This document shows, one piece after another, positions 25,604-33,615 of a stretch of 45,282 bases of DNA; within the stretch, counting starts at the first letter, position 1; each line of letters starts with the position of its first letter. This stretch comes from Bacteroidota bacterium. GTDB lineage: Bacteria; Bacteroidota; Ignavibacteria; SZUA-365. The translations under genes were made by a program, and so were the position numbers. The notes under the pieces are model-generated. The model was not told where the DNA came from. It worked only from the letters and a program-made list of their open reading frames with translations, and did no database searches. Location of the stretch: the NCBI GenBank assembly GCA_014860565.1, contig JACZJN010000191.1:1-45282 (forward strand), in the 5' to 3' direction.

Positions 25604-25633
25604 ACAGGCTCCCCCATTGACGAGGGAGCCTGT
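25604..25633 (-). terminator. Hairpin between the two curlin genes
   Basis: ACAGGCTCCC and GGGAGCCTGT form a perfect 10-bp stem around a 10-base loop between the CsgA-like and CsgB-like genes. On the minus strand only TTTGCCCC follows, so it looks more like an attenuator or mRNA 3'-stabilising hairpin that raises the major curlin level relative to downstream genes than a full stop. Confidence 0.6.
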
Positions 25634-25644
25634 AGCCGCTGTAA

Positions 25645-26706
25645 TTACGGAGCCGGCGGGGCAGGATGCTGTGTGATCAGGCCCTTATTGTTGTTTCCAT
25701 TCTGATAAACGACTCCTGTGTTGAGGTCGTTCACTTGTTCAATACCGGCACAGTTGTTGCTCCCCATTATATCAATATCACCTATGTTGCTATTGCCAAA
25801 CTGGCTGTTCGCCGCAACATTATCGTTGCCTGTGATGTCGATATCGGCGAGGTTGTGATGACCAAGCTGTCCTTGTACAGCATCGTTACCGTCACCTGCA
25901 ATATCTATGTAGGCATCGTTGTATCCGCCACCCCATGTGGTGGTCTCCTGATACTGCGCCGTATTGTTGTTATTCCCGACGACGGTTGCCATTGCATCGC
26001 TATACTCGCCGTACTGGTACTGCGAATAATCCTGCGATCCCTTGTGCGTCCATGAAAGTGCAAGAGGATTCACCTGTCCCGTGCAGCTCACATTCATGGG
26101 ATTCACAGTGGAGTTGTTGTTGTTGTTACCATCCTGTTTGACTTTCATTACACTTCCCCTACCTCCGACACTCACCTGCTTTGCAAAGTTATCGGCCCCA
26201 TCCTGGTCAATCTTCATATCCTGGATGGAGAATGTTCCGAAAGTCGGAACCGTTGACTGCCACCCTTCGTTGCTATTCCCATATTGATCAATGAGTATGG
26301 CCACGGGCTGAGTCGCAGCTTTATAACTCGAATGTCCAGTGATAATCTGTCGACCGACATTCTCATCACCGATCTGCAGGATTTTTGTTGCATTTGCGTT
26401 CCCACTAGATGATTGCGACAACGTATTGTATTCCGAGGAGCCTGGTGCATGAAAGACCTCGGTCTTTCCATAGTTCCTGTTTCCTGTTTGCTCAATCCAG
26501 GAACCAACATTGTAGCCTGTCATGTAGGTATTTGTTACCGGGTCCCCGTTTTCACCCTGATAGATGAATCCGTCGTTGTCGTCTCCGGTCTGGGTGACGA
26601 TACCAAGGTTTGTGCCATACTGCTCAACGACTGCGTTGTTGTTCTGCGCGAGAGCAATCGATCCTGTCAGCAACATCGCGAGCAGGAATAATCCTATATT
26701 TCTCAT
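25645..26706 (-). CDS. CsgA-like major curlin (amyloid fibre subunit)
   Basis: This 353-residue protein starts with a clear signal peptide (MRNIGLFLLAMLLTGSIALA) and is then built of roughly a dozen curlin-type repeats with spaced Gln, Gly, Asn and Asp, for example VVEQYGTNLGIVTQTG, IDQYGNSNEG and the regular C-terminal block GNDNVAANSQFGNSNIGDIDI. Curlin repeats stack as a beta-solenoid amyloid after secretion by CsgG. GGAGA lies seven bases before the ATG; the frame is open 17 codons further upstream. It is more than twice as long as E. coli CsgA and ends in a short Pro/Ala tail. It is likely the major fibre protein, encoded between csgG and the CsgB-like gene. Confidence 0.85.
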   Translation of the reverse strand: MRNIGLFLLAMLLTGSIALAQNNNAVVEQYGTNLGIVTQTGDDNDGFIYQGENGDPVTNTYMTGYNVGSWIEQTGNRNYGKTEVFHAPGSSEYNTLSQSSSGNANATKILQIGDENVGRQIITGHSSYKAATQPVAILIDQYGNSNEGWQSTVPTFGTFSIQDMKIDQDGADNFAKQVSVGGRGSVMKVKQDGNNNNNSTVNPMNVSCTGQVNPLALSWTHKGSQDYSQYQYGEYSDAMATVVGNNNNTAQYQETTTWGGGYNDAYIDIAGDGNDAVQGQLGHHNLADIDITGNDNVAANSQFGNSNIGDIDIMGSNNCAGIEQVNDLNTGVVYQNGNNNKGLITQHPAPPAP

Positions 26707-26803
26707 GATATTATCTCCGTAAGTTGAAAAATCGAGTGGTGTTTGGATTCCTGACAATGCGGTGGTAGATTCCTTTTGGCGGCGTTGGGTGCTTGTCTCG
26801 CCC

Positions 26804-26823
26804 CCCCATCGGCAACGATGGGG
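26804..26823. other. Small hairpin in csgG-csgA gap
   Basis: CCCCATC and GATGGGG form a 7-bp stem with a 6-base loop in the 204-base gap between csgG and the CsgA-like gene. It lacks a T-run and could be a weak terminator or processing site. No convincing promoter was found in this gap. Confidence 0.35.
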
Positions 26824-26910
26824 TTGACATTACATCCGGCGCTGCCCTTCTTTCATAGAACTCCTGCTAGTATTCCACATCTGTGATACCTATATGTAAG
26901 TGAGAGGATA

Positions 26911-28317
26911 TCATGGAATCGAAATCCCCACCCCACAGGCAACTCCCATCGTGTAGTCGTTCCACCTGCCAGCCTCGGCCCGGTCCTGCCGATCATTCAA
27001 ACCCACAACGAAGGTGCTTTCGATGGTGAGGTCGACAACCGGCATGAGTTGGTAGCGAAGACCAAAGCGAAGCGGCATCACCAGCACTGACGAGGGCGCG
27101 TCACCAATTCCCGACGCAGTAAATGTGTTCGTAATGGCCAGATATTCAAGCCCCGCCGCGACATACGGTTGCATGGCATGTTGCCCCATGATGTAGTATT
27201 TGATCGATGCACCGAAGGAAAGGATATCATCGCTCAGCACACCATCGAGCTTGCGCTGGTAATACGATCCCCGAATCCCGAAAGCATGGGACCCTCCCGG
27301 TGGCCGATACTCTAATTCCCCGAATACGGGTGTCTCGTATTCAGAGGCAAGATAGTCTCCACGAAATTCCTGCCCACCAATCCCAACCATCGCGTGCATC
27401 GTTTCCGGCCTTCGCAGTCGCAGTCCGGCAGGATCGAGTTTTTCGGCATACTTCTTTTCACTCAGATAATCCCGCACTACCTGGCCATCGGCTTCCGAAG
27501 GGTCCTTGAATGTCCAAAGATTGTCGAAAACTCCTTCGATGATAAGCGACTCAACAGCTTTTTCGAGTGCCTCACGCAGACAGATCTCCGGAGGTTCGTT
27601 ATAGCTGAAACCGGTTTCCGCTTCCAACAGTCGCTGGTAATCGACGAATCTGTACAGCCCTGCATTCGATGACTGTGAAAGTATGGTCTTTGATGTGTGG
27701 ACCGTTTTGAGAATACGTCCATTTTGCGAGGAGACAGCGCGAAGGTAGATCGTCACACGATCCAAGCGGTATTCCTCCGACGCGCCGATGCCGAAATATT
27801 TCACCCCAATACCGCCCGTAAGCAGATTCGTCTCATACGAAATGACGCCACCTTCGATGATGATTCCGGCAAAGAGCAACGGAGGAAGACGCAATGCCCC
27901 TTCCTCTGCTTTTTCCTGATTTCCGAGGAATTCCGCCCTGCTGGACCGGATAATTTTTCTCTCGTTCAGGAGATTGGAGAGACCTTCCCTCTCAATCGGG
28001 ATAAACCATCCCGACTCGTCGAGAATCTGAATGAGAATGGACGTCGCCCCCTGTGTAACCGCGGTTGAGAACGTTGACCCTGTGCTTGCCTGTTTGTACT
28101 GTCCCGTTTGATCACGGAATTTGTAGACGGCGGTAACGATTTTTTCTGACGGTTCCGGTATTGCATGGAGCTTACGGCCCGCCTCGGTAACGGGGCCGTG
28201 CGTGGCTGGTTGCGTCTCGAGTGGAGGGAGAAAACTCATACACCCATTCAGAAGCAAGGGGCTCAGCAAGAGCGTACCCAGCAGAAAGGAAGTGGCAAGA
28301 CAGAATCGTGGACGCAT
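26911..28317 (-). CDS. csgG: Curli secretion channel CsgG with C-terminal barrel-like extension
   Basis: This 468-residue outer-membrane lipoprotein has a signal peptide ending in the lipobox LNGC (Cys26). The CsgG domain (about 30-290) shows the family pattern: EKIVTAVYKFRDQTGQYK, ILIQILDESGWFIPIEREGLSNLLNERKIIR, LLFAGIIIEGGVISYETN, LLTGGIGVKYFGIGASEEYRLDRVTIYLRAV. CsgG forms the nonameric pore that exports curlin subunits. E. coli CsgG is about 277 residues; the extra 170 or so here are rich in amphipathic strands (HAFGIRGSYYQRK, ILSFGASIKYYIMG, MQPYVAAGLEYLAI, SVLVMPLRFGLRYQL, VDLTIESTFVVG) and end in IP, which looks like an OmpA/OMP_b-brl small barrel. The ATG at 28317 is 13 bases after the csgF stop. 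Confidence 0.93.
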   Translation of the reverse strand: MRPRFCLATSFLLGTLLLSPLLLNGCMSFLPPLETQPATHGPVTEAGRKLHAIPEPSEKIVTAVYKFRDQTGQYKQASTGSTFSTAVTQGATSILIQILDESGWFIPIEREGLSNLLNERKIIRSSRAEFLGNQEKAEEGALRLPPLLFAGIIIEGGVISYETNLLTGGIGVKYFGIGASEEYRLDRVTIYLRAVSSQNGRILKTVHTSKTILSQSSNAGLYRFVDYQRLLEAETGFSYNEPPEICLREALEKAVESLIIEGVFDNLWTFKDPSEADGQVVRDYLSEKKYAEKLDPAGLRLRRPETMHAMVGIGGQEFRGDYLASEYETPVFGELEYRPPGGSHAFGIRGSYYQRKLDGVLSDDILSFGASIKYYIMGQHAMQPYVAAGLEYLAITNTFTASGIGDAPSSVLVMPLRFGLRYQLMPVVDLTIESTFVVGLNDRQDRAEAGRWNDYTMGVACGVGISIP

Positions 28318-28330
28318 GAATGACCTGCTG

Positions 28331-28750
28331 CTAGAAGTATGGAACAACCACACGGGTTTCGTTTCCGTTTGTGATATCCTTGATTTCGATGACGACACCA
28401 TCAGTTTCTTCACTAATGTTGATGGAATAATCACCGACATTGTACTCCCCCTCCTTCAGTCCATCCTCATCGAAAATCTTGGAATAGAGTTGGCGGCTGA
28501 TCTGATTCAGTATCTGTCGATTGAGTCCTGCGGCAAAATCGCCAAGCGGGTCGTCCTCGTATGAACTCATATAATCACTCTTCGGTGCAGTGAACTGATT
28601 TTGCAGTTGCGCTTCCTGCAGCATCCAGGAGGCGTTGAAGGAATTCCCGCCGATAAACGAGGGATTCGAAAAATTGAACACCATCTCCTGTCCCCATCCG
28701 AGAGATGTGCAAGCGGAGAAAATCAGGATGATGCATGCGAAACGGCCCAT
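28331..28750 (-). CDS. csgF: Curli assembly factor CsgF
   Basis: This 139-residue protein has a signal peptide (MGRFACIILIFSACTSLGWG) and the CsgF core: the N-terminal FNFSNPSFIGGNSFNASWML that in E. coli inserts into the CsgG pore, followed by a helical middle and a beta-strand C-terminus (INISEETDGVVIEIKDITNGNETRVVVP). CsgF couples secreted curlin to the surface and the nucleator. A GGAGG site lies five bases before the ATG at 28750. It sits between csgE and csgG with short gaps, so it is one operon. Confidence 0.95.
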   Translation of the reverse strand: MGRFACIILIFSACTSLGWGQEMVFNFSNPSFIGGNSFNASWMLQEAQLQNQFTAPKSDYMSSYEDDPLGDFAAGLNRQILNQISRQLYSKIFDEDGLKEGEYNVGDYSINISEETDGVVIEIKDITNGNETRVVVPYF

Positions 28751-28778
28751 AAGACCTCCTCTTTTCCTGTTTACCGAA

Positions 28779-29384
28779 CTAGAATATTCCACTTCCGGCC
28801 ATATCGTCTCCCTCCAACTCCTGGATCGCTTCCTGATAATTCCTCAGAAAACTTATAGCCCTATCGACCGCGGAATACGCCATTTCCTCTATGGCTTCGA
28901 GACGGGGCTGAAGGAACACCTGAAATATTGTGAAGTCATTGACGGTCATACTCACCTGAGTCCCTCGCTGGGGCAGAGGTTTTTCCGATATCACGATCGT
29001 GAACTCTGTCATTCCCGGGGGTGGATTCCACAGGGCATAGAAATTCTCGTAAAAATCACGGCCCAGCTTCGTCTGGGTTTCGTCGACGATGAACCCGCTC
29101 AACTCGAGCGAGAGTGCGGCTTCCCCCTTCTCTTCATCCTGCGGGGCGCGTTCCGATGAATCCTCGAAATTCGCTTGTTCATCTGCGTTTGTGGAAATGG
29201 TATCCGACAACTGCCCATCAACACGCGCGCTGTCCAATTGACGGGATCCCCGATTCGGAATCTGTGCCGGGAGCATGATCGTCAGGAACAGCATCGATGC
29301 CACAACGAGGCAACACGGTCTGATGACCAGTATTCCAATTGACCGCGTTCTGGTCCGGGGCGCTATTTGTGCGTTAATTGTCAT
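28779..29384 (-). CDS. csgE: Curli assembly factor CsgE
   Basis: This 201-residue periplasmic protein has an N-terminal hydrophobic signal (about residues 15-40), a charged linker (41-90) absent from E. coli CsgE, and the CsgE domain (about 90-190) with LSGFIVDETQTKLGRDFYENFYALWNPP, FTIVISEKPLPQRGTQVSMTVND and FQVFLQPRLEAIEEMAYSAV. CsgE caps the periplasmic face of CsgG and gives substrate specificity. The ATG follows the stop codon of the zinc-ribbon gene with no gap (TGAATG), and no independent ribosome site is obvious, so translation is likely coupled. Confidence 0.92.
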   Translation of the reverse strand: MTINAQIAPRTRTRSIGILVIRPCCLVVASMLFLTIMLPAQIPNRGSRQLDSARVDGQLSDTISTNADEQANFEDSSERAPQDEEKGEAALSLELSGFIVDETQTKLGRDFYENFYALWNPPPGMTEFTIVISEKPLPQRGTQVSMTVNDFTIFQVFLQPRLEAIEEMAYSAVDRAISFLRNYQEAIQELEGDDMAGSGIF

Positions 29385-29672
29385 TCAGGAGTGATATCGT
29401 TTTCGTGTGCTTGTTTTCCTCTCCTGCGGCTCCGCTCCCGAGACGAGCGTCCCGCCACAATCCGGACAGAACCGGGCAACAGGATGCACGATGGGAGCGC
29501 TGCAGCGCGGACATTTACTGATGAGCCGCGTACCGCAATTGATGCAATACGTGTGCTTCTGGTTCTTGTGAGCGTAATTCCCACAACGCGGACAAAGGAA
29601 GTAATTATCACACATACATATGAAAGGCAGGCATGAGTAGTTTTTGGTTTTCCGCAAGAGTGCAAGGATCAT
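29385..29672 (-). CDS. Double zinc-ribbon protein, first gene of curli operon
   Basis: This 95-residue protein has four CxxC pairs arranged as two zinc ribbons: LCPRCGNY with YCINCGTR, then KCPRCSAP with FCPDCGG, followed by a basic tail (QERKTSTRKRYHS). No signal peptide or enzyme domain is seen, so it is cytoplasmic and may bind nucleic acid or a protein. The ATG at 29672 has GGGAG six bases upstream; the frame continues to a TTG at 29705. It abuts csgE with no gap and starts 168 bases beyond the activator-like regulator's stop. I know of no such gene in the standard csg operons; function unknown. Confidence 0.8.
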   Translation of the reverse strand: MILALLRKTKNYSCLPFICMCDNYFLCPRCGNYAHKNQKHTYCINCGTRLISKCPRCSAPIVHPVARFCPDCGGTLVSGAEPQERKTSTRKRYHS

Positions 29673-29737
29673 GCCATTCTCCCGGTTCTCATTTTCTGAG
29701 CCCAATCACCGATCCCGTGTATGCAACGAATTGAAAA

Positions 29738-29776
29738 CGGGCAACCCGAGTTGATTTTGGAAACTCAGATTGCCCG
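29738..29776 (-). terminator. Terminator of the regulator gene
   Basis: CGGGCAA and TTGCCCG enclose a second pair GAGTT/AACTC across a symmetric 3-base internal loop, and on the minus strand TTTTC follows. It lies between the regulator stop and the zinc-ribbon gene, so it would end the regulator transcript or attenuate read-through into the curli operon. Confidence 0.7.
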
Positions 29777-29839
29777 AAGGGTGGGTTTTGTCAATTGAAT
29801 GGACGAAATATCAGGAATCCTGTGGTGAATAGTCCCTTT

Positions 29840-31303
29840 TCATCGAGGCGAAGAAGCCTGAACACCAAGCCGCGCCATAGCTTTGCGGAATCCATACGGT
29901 GTCAATCCGCTGAGTTGTGCGGCGCGGGTAATGCACCCATCGGATTTCTCAAGGGCCTGCTCAAGATAATGCCGCTGCATCGAAGAAATGAATGACGCAT
30001 ACCTTGGGAATCCCGTTGTCAGCGTTTCCAGGCATGGGGAGGCCGTCATCAATTCCCCGTTCTCGCCGTGCAAACTCTGCACCACTTGCTCCCTCGTGAC
30101 GACTTGGTCGATGCTCGTGGCGACGAGGGATCTCACCGTCTGTTCCAGTTCCCTGATGTTTCCGGGCCACGACTGGCAGGCCAACCAGTCAAGTGCCTCT
30201 TTGGTAATCGTATGCCGACTTCCCAATGCGTGGTCGTGTTGCCGGAGGAAATGGCGCACGAGTTCAGGGATGGCCTCCTTGCGTTCCCGCAACGGGGGGA
30301 TCAGAATGCTCAACCCCTTGATGCGGTAATAAAAGTCCTGCCGCATCCGCCCCTCCGAGACGCAGTGCTCCAGATTCTCATTCGATGCCATGATCAATCG
30401 AACATTGCAGAGACGCTCCTGCTGTCGCGGATCCTCGCCAATGCGGTGGCACTTTTTGTACTGCATGAAGTACAGCAACTTCAGTTGCATCTCTTCACTC
30501 AGGTTCGAGATCTCGGGGATGTAGACTGTCCCGCCTTCTGCCGCCTCAAACTTCCCTGGTTTCGACTCATGTGCTCCTGAATAGGCCCCCCGAACGTGGC
30601 CAAAAAGTTCCGAATCGATTAAGGAATCGCAGAGACTTGAAATCGAGACGGTAACGAACGGCTTATGGGACCGGGGGCTCCTGCGATGTATCTCATGCGC
30701 GGCGACGTCCTTCCCCGTTCCCGTCTCCCCAAGAATGAGCACATCGAACTCGAATTGCGCAATGCGAGACAGTTCGGCTTCCACACGACGCATGGGTTGT
30801 GAGTGAAAAACGGGCCGTTGATGGCTCTTCACTCCATGTGCTGTCCCCTTTTGATGCGCTGACTTCCGATCATGCTTTTCAAACTTCTCTTTCGACGAAG
30901 GGACAATCCAGGGTGCTGCCGTCCTCGTTCGCATTCCGCTGTTCTCACGCCGGAGTACATCAATGGCATCGCAGGATTCCGCGCAAATAAAATTCCCGGC
31001 ACACAATGCATTGAACGCGACGTCGACATTAAATCCGGTGTGAAGAATAATAACCGGCTGCTGTTTCGGGATAGGGAGCCTGGAAAAAAAATCATTCGGT
31101 ACTTTGGAGAGTGCCAGCCTGTCGACCAACATCATGGTGACTGTCGAGAGGGGCACAATTTTGATGGGGCCGAGATCCCTCACCGTCTGTGGCGAATGTA
31201 CCACGGCGGAACGAAGCTCTTGGGATAGGAAGCGAGTATCGAATCCCTGATCAGCGGAGACTGTTTCCATGTGAACCCTTGATTCTGTTGAATGCTCAGG
31301 CAT
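29840..31303 (-). CDS. Sigma-54 activator-like (AAA+/Fis) regulator, degenerate
   Basis: This 487-residue protein has a receiver-like N-terminus (about 12-120; PVIILHTGF and VAFNALCAGNFI match the second half of a REC domain, but the usual acidic pocket and terminal Lys are not evident). The AAA+ domain (about 170-400) has Walker A GETGTGKD (192-199), GAYSGA (239-244) in place of GAFTGA, an Arg-finger region RMRQDFYYRI, and WPGNIRELE. A Fis-type HTH follows (about 455-480). Walker B reads GGTVYIPEIS: the Asp of the usual DE pair is Pro (263), which should weaken Mg-ATP handling. ATG 31303 is used; ATG 31270, with AAGGG, is an alternative. It lies next to the curli operon on the same strand and may control it, in place of CsgD. 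Confidence 0.9.
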   Translation of the reverse strand: MPEHSTESRVHMETVSADQGFDTRFLSQELRSAVVHSPQTVRDLGPIKIVPLSTVTMMLVDRLALSKVPNDFFSRLPIPKQQPVIILHTGFNVDVAFNALCAGNFICAESCDAIDVLRRENSGMRTRTAAPWIVPSSKEKFEKHDRKSAHQKGTAHGVKSHQRPVFHSQPMRRVEAELSRIAQFEFDVLILGETGTGKDVAAHEIHRRSPRSHKPFVTVSISSLCDSLIDSELFGHVRGAYSGAHESKPGKFEAAEGGTVYIPEISNLSEEMQLKLLYFMQYKKCHRIGEDPRQQERLCNVRLIMASNENLEHCVSEGRMRQDFYYRIKGLSILIPPLRERKEAIPELVRHFLRQHDHALGSRHTITKEALDWLACQSWPGNIRELEQTVRSLVATSIDQVVTREQVVQSLHGENGELMTASPCLETLTTGFPRYASFISSMQRHYLEQALEKSDGCITRAAQLSGLTPYGFRKAMARLGVQASSPR

Positions 31304-31437
31304 CCACGCATGCGGGCAGGCAATCGATGCGCGAATGGGGTCAAGGCCGTCTGACGATGAAGAGGATGAAACGGCTTTCGCAGAGCGCCATGAAGCGTGT
31401 ACTGCGGAACGTATGTATTTATGTTAAACGGGATGTT

Positions 31438-31466
31438 ATTATAGTATATCTTTTCGAGAAATGCAA
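31438..31466 (-). promoter_or_regulatory. Sigma-70-type promoter of the regulator
   Basis: On the minus strand TTGCAT and a perfect TATAAT are separated by 17 bases, predicting a start near 31431 and a leader of about 130 bases before the regulator ATG. The canonical form suggests the host uses a housekeeping promoter like that of most bacteria rather than the Bacteroides type. Apart from this and the adjacent terminator, the 31304-31536 gap holds nothing I can support. Confidence 0.7.
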
Positions 31467-31473
31467 CCATCGA

Positions 31474-31510
31474 TAAAAAAAAGGACGCACATCGTGAAGA
31501 TGTGCGTCCT
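31474..31510 (-). terminator. Strong intrinsic terminator
   Basis: AGGACGCACATC and GATGTGCGTCCT form a perfect 12-bp stem with a 5-base loop; on the minus strand an eight-T run follows. It ends the DUF1573/DUF1573/ferritin-like operon. Confidence 0.95.
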
Positions 31511-31536
31511 GGAAACTCGGTACGATAGGAAATTTT

Positions 31537-31806
31537 CTACTCGGTATCTGTCTCGGGCTCGTCGTTGAAGCTGGAGAGAATGCCGTCCATCACGGTTTTG
31601 TCTGAGCGGATAGATTCGAGTTTACGGGCCAGCATTTCTGCATGCCCCTTTTCCATCTCCGCCATGTTGAGGAGAAAGTCCCGGATTTCAGTGGCCTGGG
31701 CAAGCTCCGAGGCTTCGGCATAAAACTGTTCCGCGTCCTTCTCCTTGTCAATAGCGTCCTGAATAATATCCTCGAGTGACGCGTATTCCGGAATGACTCG
31801 TTTCAT
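31537..31806 (-). CDS. Short rubrerythrin/ferritin-like protein
   Basis: This 89-residue protein has two helices with ferritin-like metal-ligand spacing: DKEKDAEQFYAEASEL and MAEMEKGHAEMLARKLE (ExxH). It is half the length of a full four-helix rubrerythrin domain, so it would have to dimerise to build a di-iron site, if it binds iron at all. It ends in an acidic tail. TGGAGA is five bases before the ATG, and the gene starts 28 bases after the DUF1573 stop. It is probably cytoplasmic and stress or metal related; substrate unknown. Confidence 0.8.
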   Translation of the reverse strand: MKRVIPEYASLEDIIQDAIDKEKDAEQFYAEASELAQATEIRDFLLNMAEMEKGHAEMLARKLESIRSDKTVMDGILSSFNDEPETDTE

Positions 31807-31834
31807 TCGTTCTCCAGCAAGTGTTCAGTTCGTG

Positions 31835-32668
31835 TTACTTGGTACCGTCGAGCTGTACTTCACCGGCCTCCGGTGCGGCACGACGCAGCGAGTTTCCTAC
31901 GCTGTCGCGAACGACACCGAACACCTGGATAATGCCTTCGTTGGTGCCGGCCTGAAGGCGAATGGCGCCGTTGACCTGTCCCGGGTGCTGCGGAACCAGT
32001 GTGACGGTGATATCGCCGCTCTGACCCGGGGCGAGCACAAGCTTCGCGGGAGTGACGACCGCACCTTCGAGTGGGATCGCAATCGTGCGTCCGTCACCTG
32101 CGGTGTCGGCGTAGCTGGTCACGTTGATGGAAATACCTTCGATGGTCAATTCCTTCTCGGAGATGTTTTTTACTGTCGCCTTGCCCTGTATGGTCTTTCC
32201 TACCTCGGCGCCAAGCAGCTGAATGTACTGCGGCTGAATATCAAGGTCGGTTTTGATCTTTGCTGAAAAACGAATGATCGTGTGCGGTTTCTGATCGTCC
32301 TTCAGGTACAGGCTTACGGTTTTGGTCACCTTGCCGCGCGTACCGCGGGGCGGAGTGAATTTGACCTGAATCTGGGCTTCGCCACCAGGGGGAATCACCT
32401 TCTCGGAAACGACGGCCGCCGTACAGCCACAGCTCGCGCGAGCTGAACCGATCTCGATCGTTTCTTCGCAGGTATTCTTGAAAATGAAGGTGTGTTCAAC
32501 GGTTTCGTTCTGATCGATTTCCCCGAAGTAATAATCCGATGTGCCGACGATCCCGAAGCACTGCTGCGTCGCGACGTCAGACTGTCCCTCATCCGTCTGT
32601 GCCTGCCCCGTCGCCGTGAACATCAGGGCGAACAAGACGAACAGCAATGACGTGGTTGCGTATTTCAT
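31835..32668 (-). CDS. Secreted DUF1573 protein
   Basis: This 277-residue protein starts at the ATG at 32668 (GGAGG seven bases upstream) and has a signal peptide MKYATTSLLFVLFALMFTATGQA. The DUF1573 module, an Ig-like ASH/MSP-type fold, appears as DYYFGEIDQNETVEHTFIFKNTCEE, SARASCGCTAAVVSEKVIPPGGEAQIQVKFTPP and later strands with IRFSAKI. The CGC-TA motif is typical. A second beta domain follows (ELTIEGISINVTSYAD; LVLAPGQSGDITVTLVPQHPGQVNGAIRL). Such proteins are envelope proteins of unknown function common in FCB bacteria. It is a paralogue of the gene just upstream, 87 bases away. Confidence 0.88.
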   Translation of the reverse strand: MKYATTSLLFVLFALMFTATGQAQTDEGQSDVATQQCFGIVGTSDYYFGEIDQNETVEHTFIFKNTCEETIEIGSARASCGCTAAVVSEKVIPPGGEAQIQVKFTPPRGTRGKVTKTVSLYLKDDQKPHTIIRFSAKIKTDLDIQPQYIQLLGAEVGKTIQGKATVKNISEKELTIEGISINVTSYADTAGDGRTIAIPLEGAVVTPAKLVLAPGQSGDITVTLVPQHPGQVNGAIRLQAGTNEGIIQVFGVVRDSVGNSLRRAAPEAGEVQLDGTK

Positions 32669-32755
32669 ACGAATTCCTCCGTGTATATTCATTTGTGAAA
32701 AATACAAAATTCCGTTTTCAGAGACCAGTGCGACGCAGAGGGCGTACAACACTTC

Positions 32756-33502
32756 CTATTCACGCTGACGGAGAACCGCGCCCACGACGGGGATGCGAAG
32801 TTCAGTATCGGAAAGCGGTATGCGAATCGTGCCGTTGAGTTGTCCCTTTTCCTGCGGATAAAGCGTGAGGGTCAGTCGAGCCGAATCGCCGGCTTCTATT
32901 ACGTCTCTGTCCAAGGCGATCGAAAACTTTGTGAAGGGCCGGGTTTGTACCTTCTCGACATGATAAATGTTTCCCGCGCTCGTATCGACGTACGCCGTCA
33001 TGTCGGCCGTGATATTGCTGAGGGTGACAGCCGTATCCGTATTTGACATCAATGTGACCCTGACGACGACGACATCACCGATAAACGAAGCGAAGCGCAG
33101 AATACCGGGTTCGAATTTCAGGTCCGCTGCGATCTCCGCGTGCACACGCAGCACGGCCAACTTTTCGTCGACACCCGCGAAACGCCCGTACAGCGTCACC
33201 GATTTGTTGATTGTCCCGTTCATCCCCGGTGCGGCGCGGAACTCCACGGAAAGCAGCGTGCTGTCTCCCGGAGGAAGTGTCGATTTATCGAGCACCGTGG
33301 CGGTGCAACCGCAGCTGGGCTTCGGCTGCCCGAGGAAGATCGTGTCGGATGCGATGTTGTACAGCACAAACGTCACGCTGCGCTGCTCGAGAGGGCGCAT
33401 TTCGCTAAATGATTTTTCGGTCGCATCCACGCGAAGGTGCTGTGCAGGCACTATCGTCGTGGTCAGCAGATGAAGCAGAAGGATCGGAAGAAGTCTGTGC
33501 AT
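32756..33502 (-). CDS. Secreted DUF1573 protein (paralogue)
   Basis: This 248-residue protein has a signal peptide (MHRLLPILLLHLLTTTIVPA) and a DUF1573 module with KSFSEMRPLEQRSVTFVLYN, KPSCGCTATVLDKSTLPPGDSTLLSVEFRA and a second sandwich (VRVTLMSNTDTAVTLSNITADMTAYVD; DSARLTLTLYPQEKGQLNGTIRI). The layout matches the next gene residue block by residue block, including the final Q-(L/V)NG-(T/A)IR, so the pair arose by tandem duplication. GAGGTG precedes the ATG at 33502; the open frame upstream to 33649 runs through the terminator region and is not used. Confidence 0.87.
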   Translation of the reverse strand: MHRLLPILLLHLLTTTIVPAQHLRVDATEKSFSEMRPLEQRSVTFVLYNIASDTIFLGQPKPSCGCTATVLDKSTLPPGDSTLLSVEFRAAPGMNGTINKSVTLYGRFAGVDEKLAVLRVHAEIAADLKFEPGILRFASFIGDVVVVRVTLMSNTDTAVTLSNITADMTAYVDTSAGNIYHVEKVQTRPFTKFSIALDRDVIEAGDSARLTLTLYPQEKGQLNGTIRIPLSDTELRIPVVGAVLRQRE

Positions 33503-33615
33503 GTATGAGTAACACCTCAGCGTCAATCGAGTTACGTGCGTCGGGCGCGGTTCTAATATTATCAACGAAGAATACGCAACTGCCCGCTGCGAATCAATCC
33601 GCTTTTTCAGGCCTA

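Noticed and set aside
26707-26910. Sigma-54 (-24/-12) promoter upstream of the CsgA-like gene
   Set aside because: A GG-N10-GC spacing can be found in the GC-rich hairpin but the surrounding bases do not match TGGCAC/TTGC; the same search before the zinc-ribbon gene also failed.
28200-28564. Plus-strand frame of 120 codons across the csgF/csgG junction
   Set aside because: It lies wholly opposite recognised csg genes and has no family features; it is a shadow frame.
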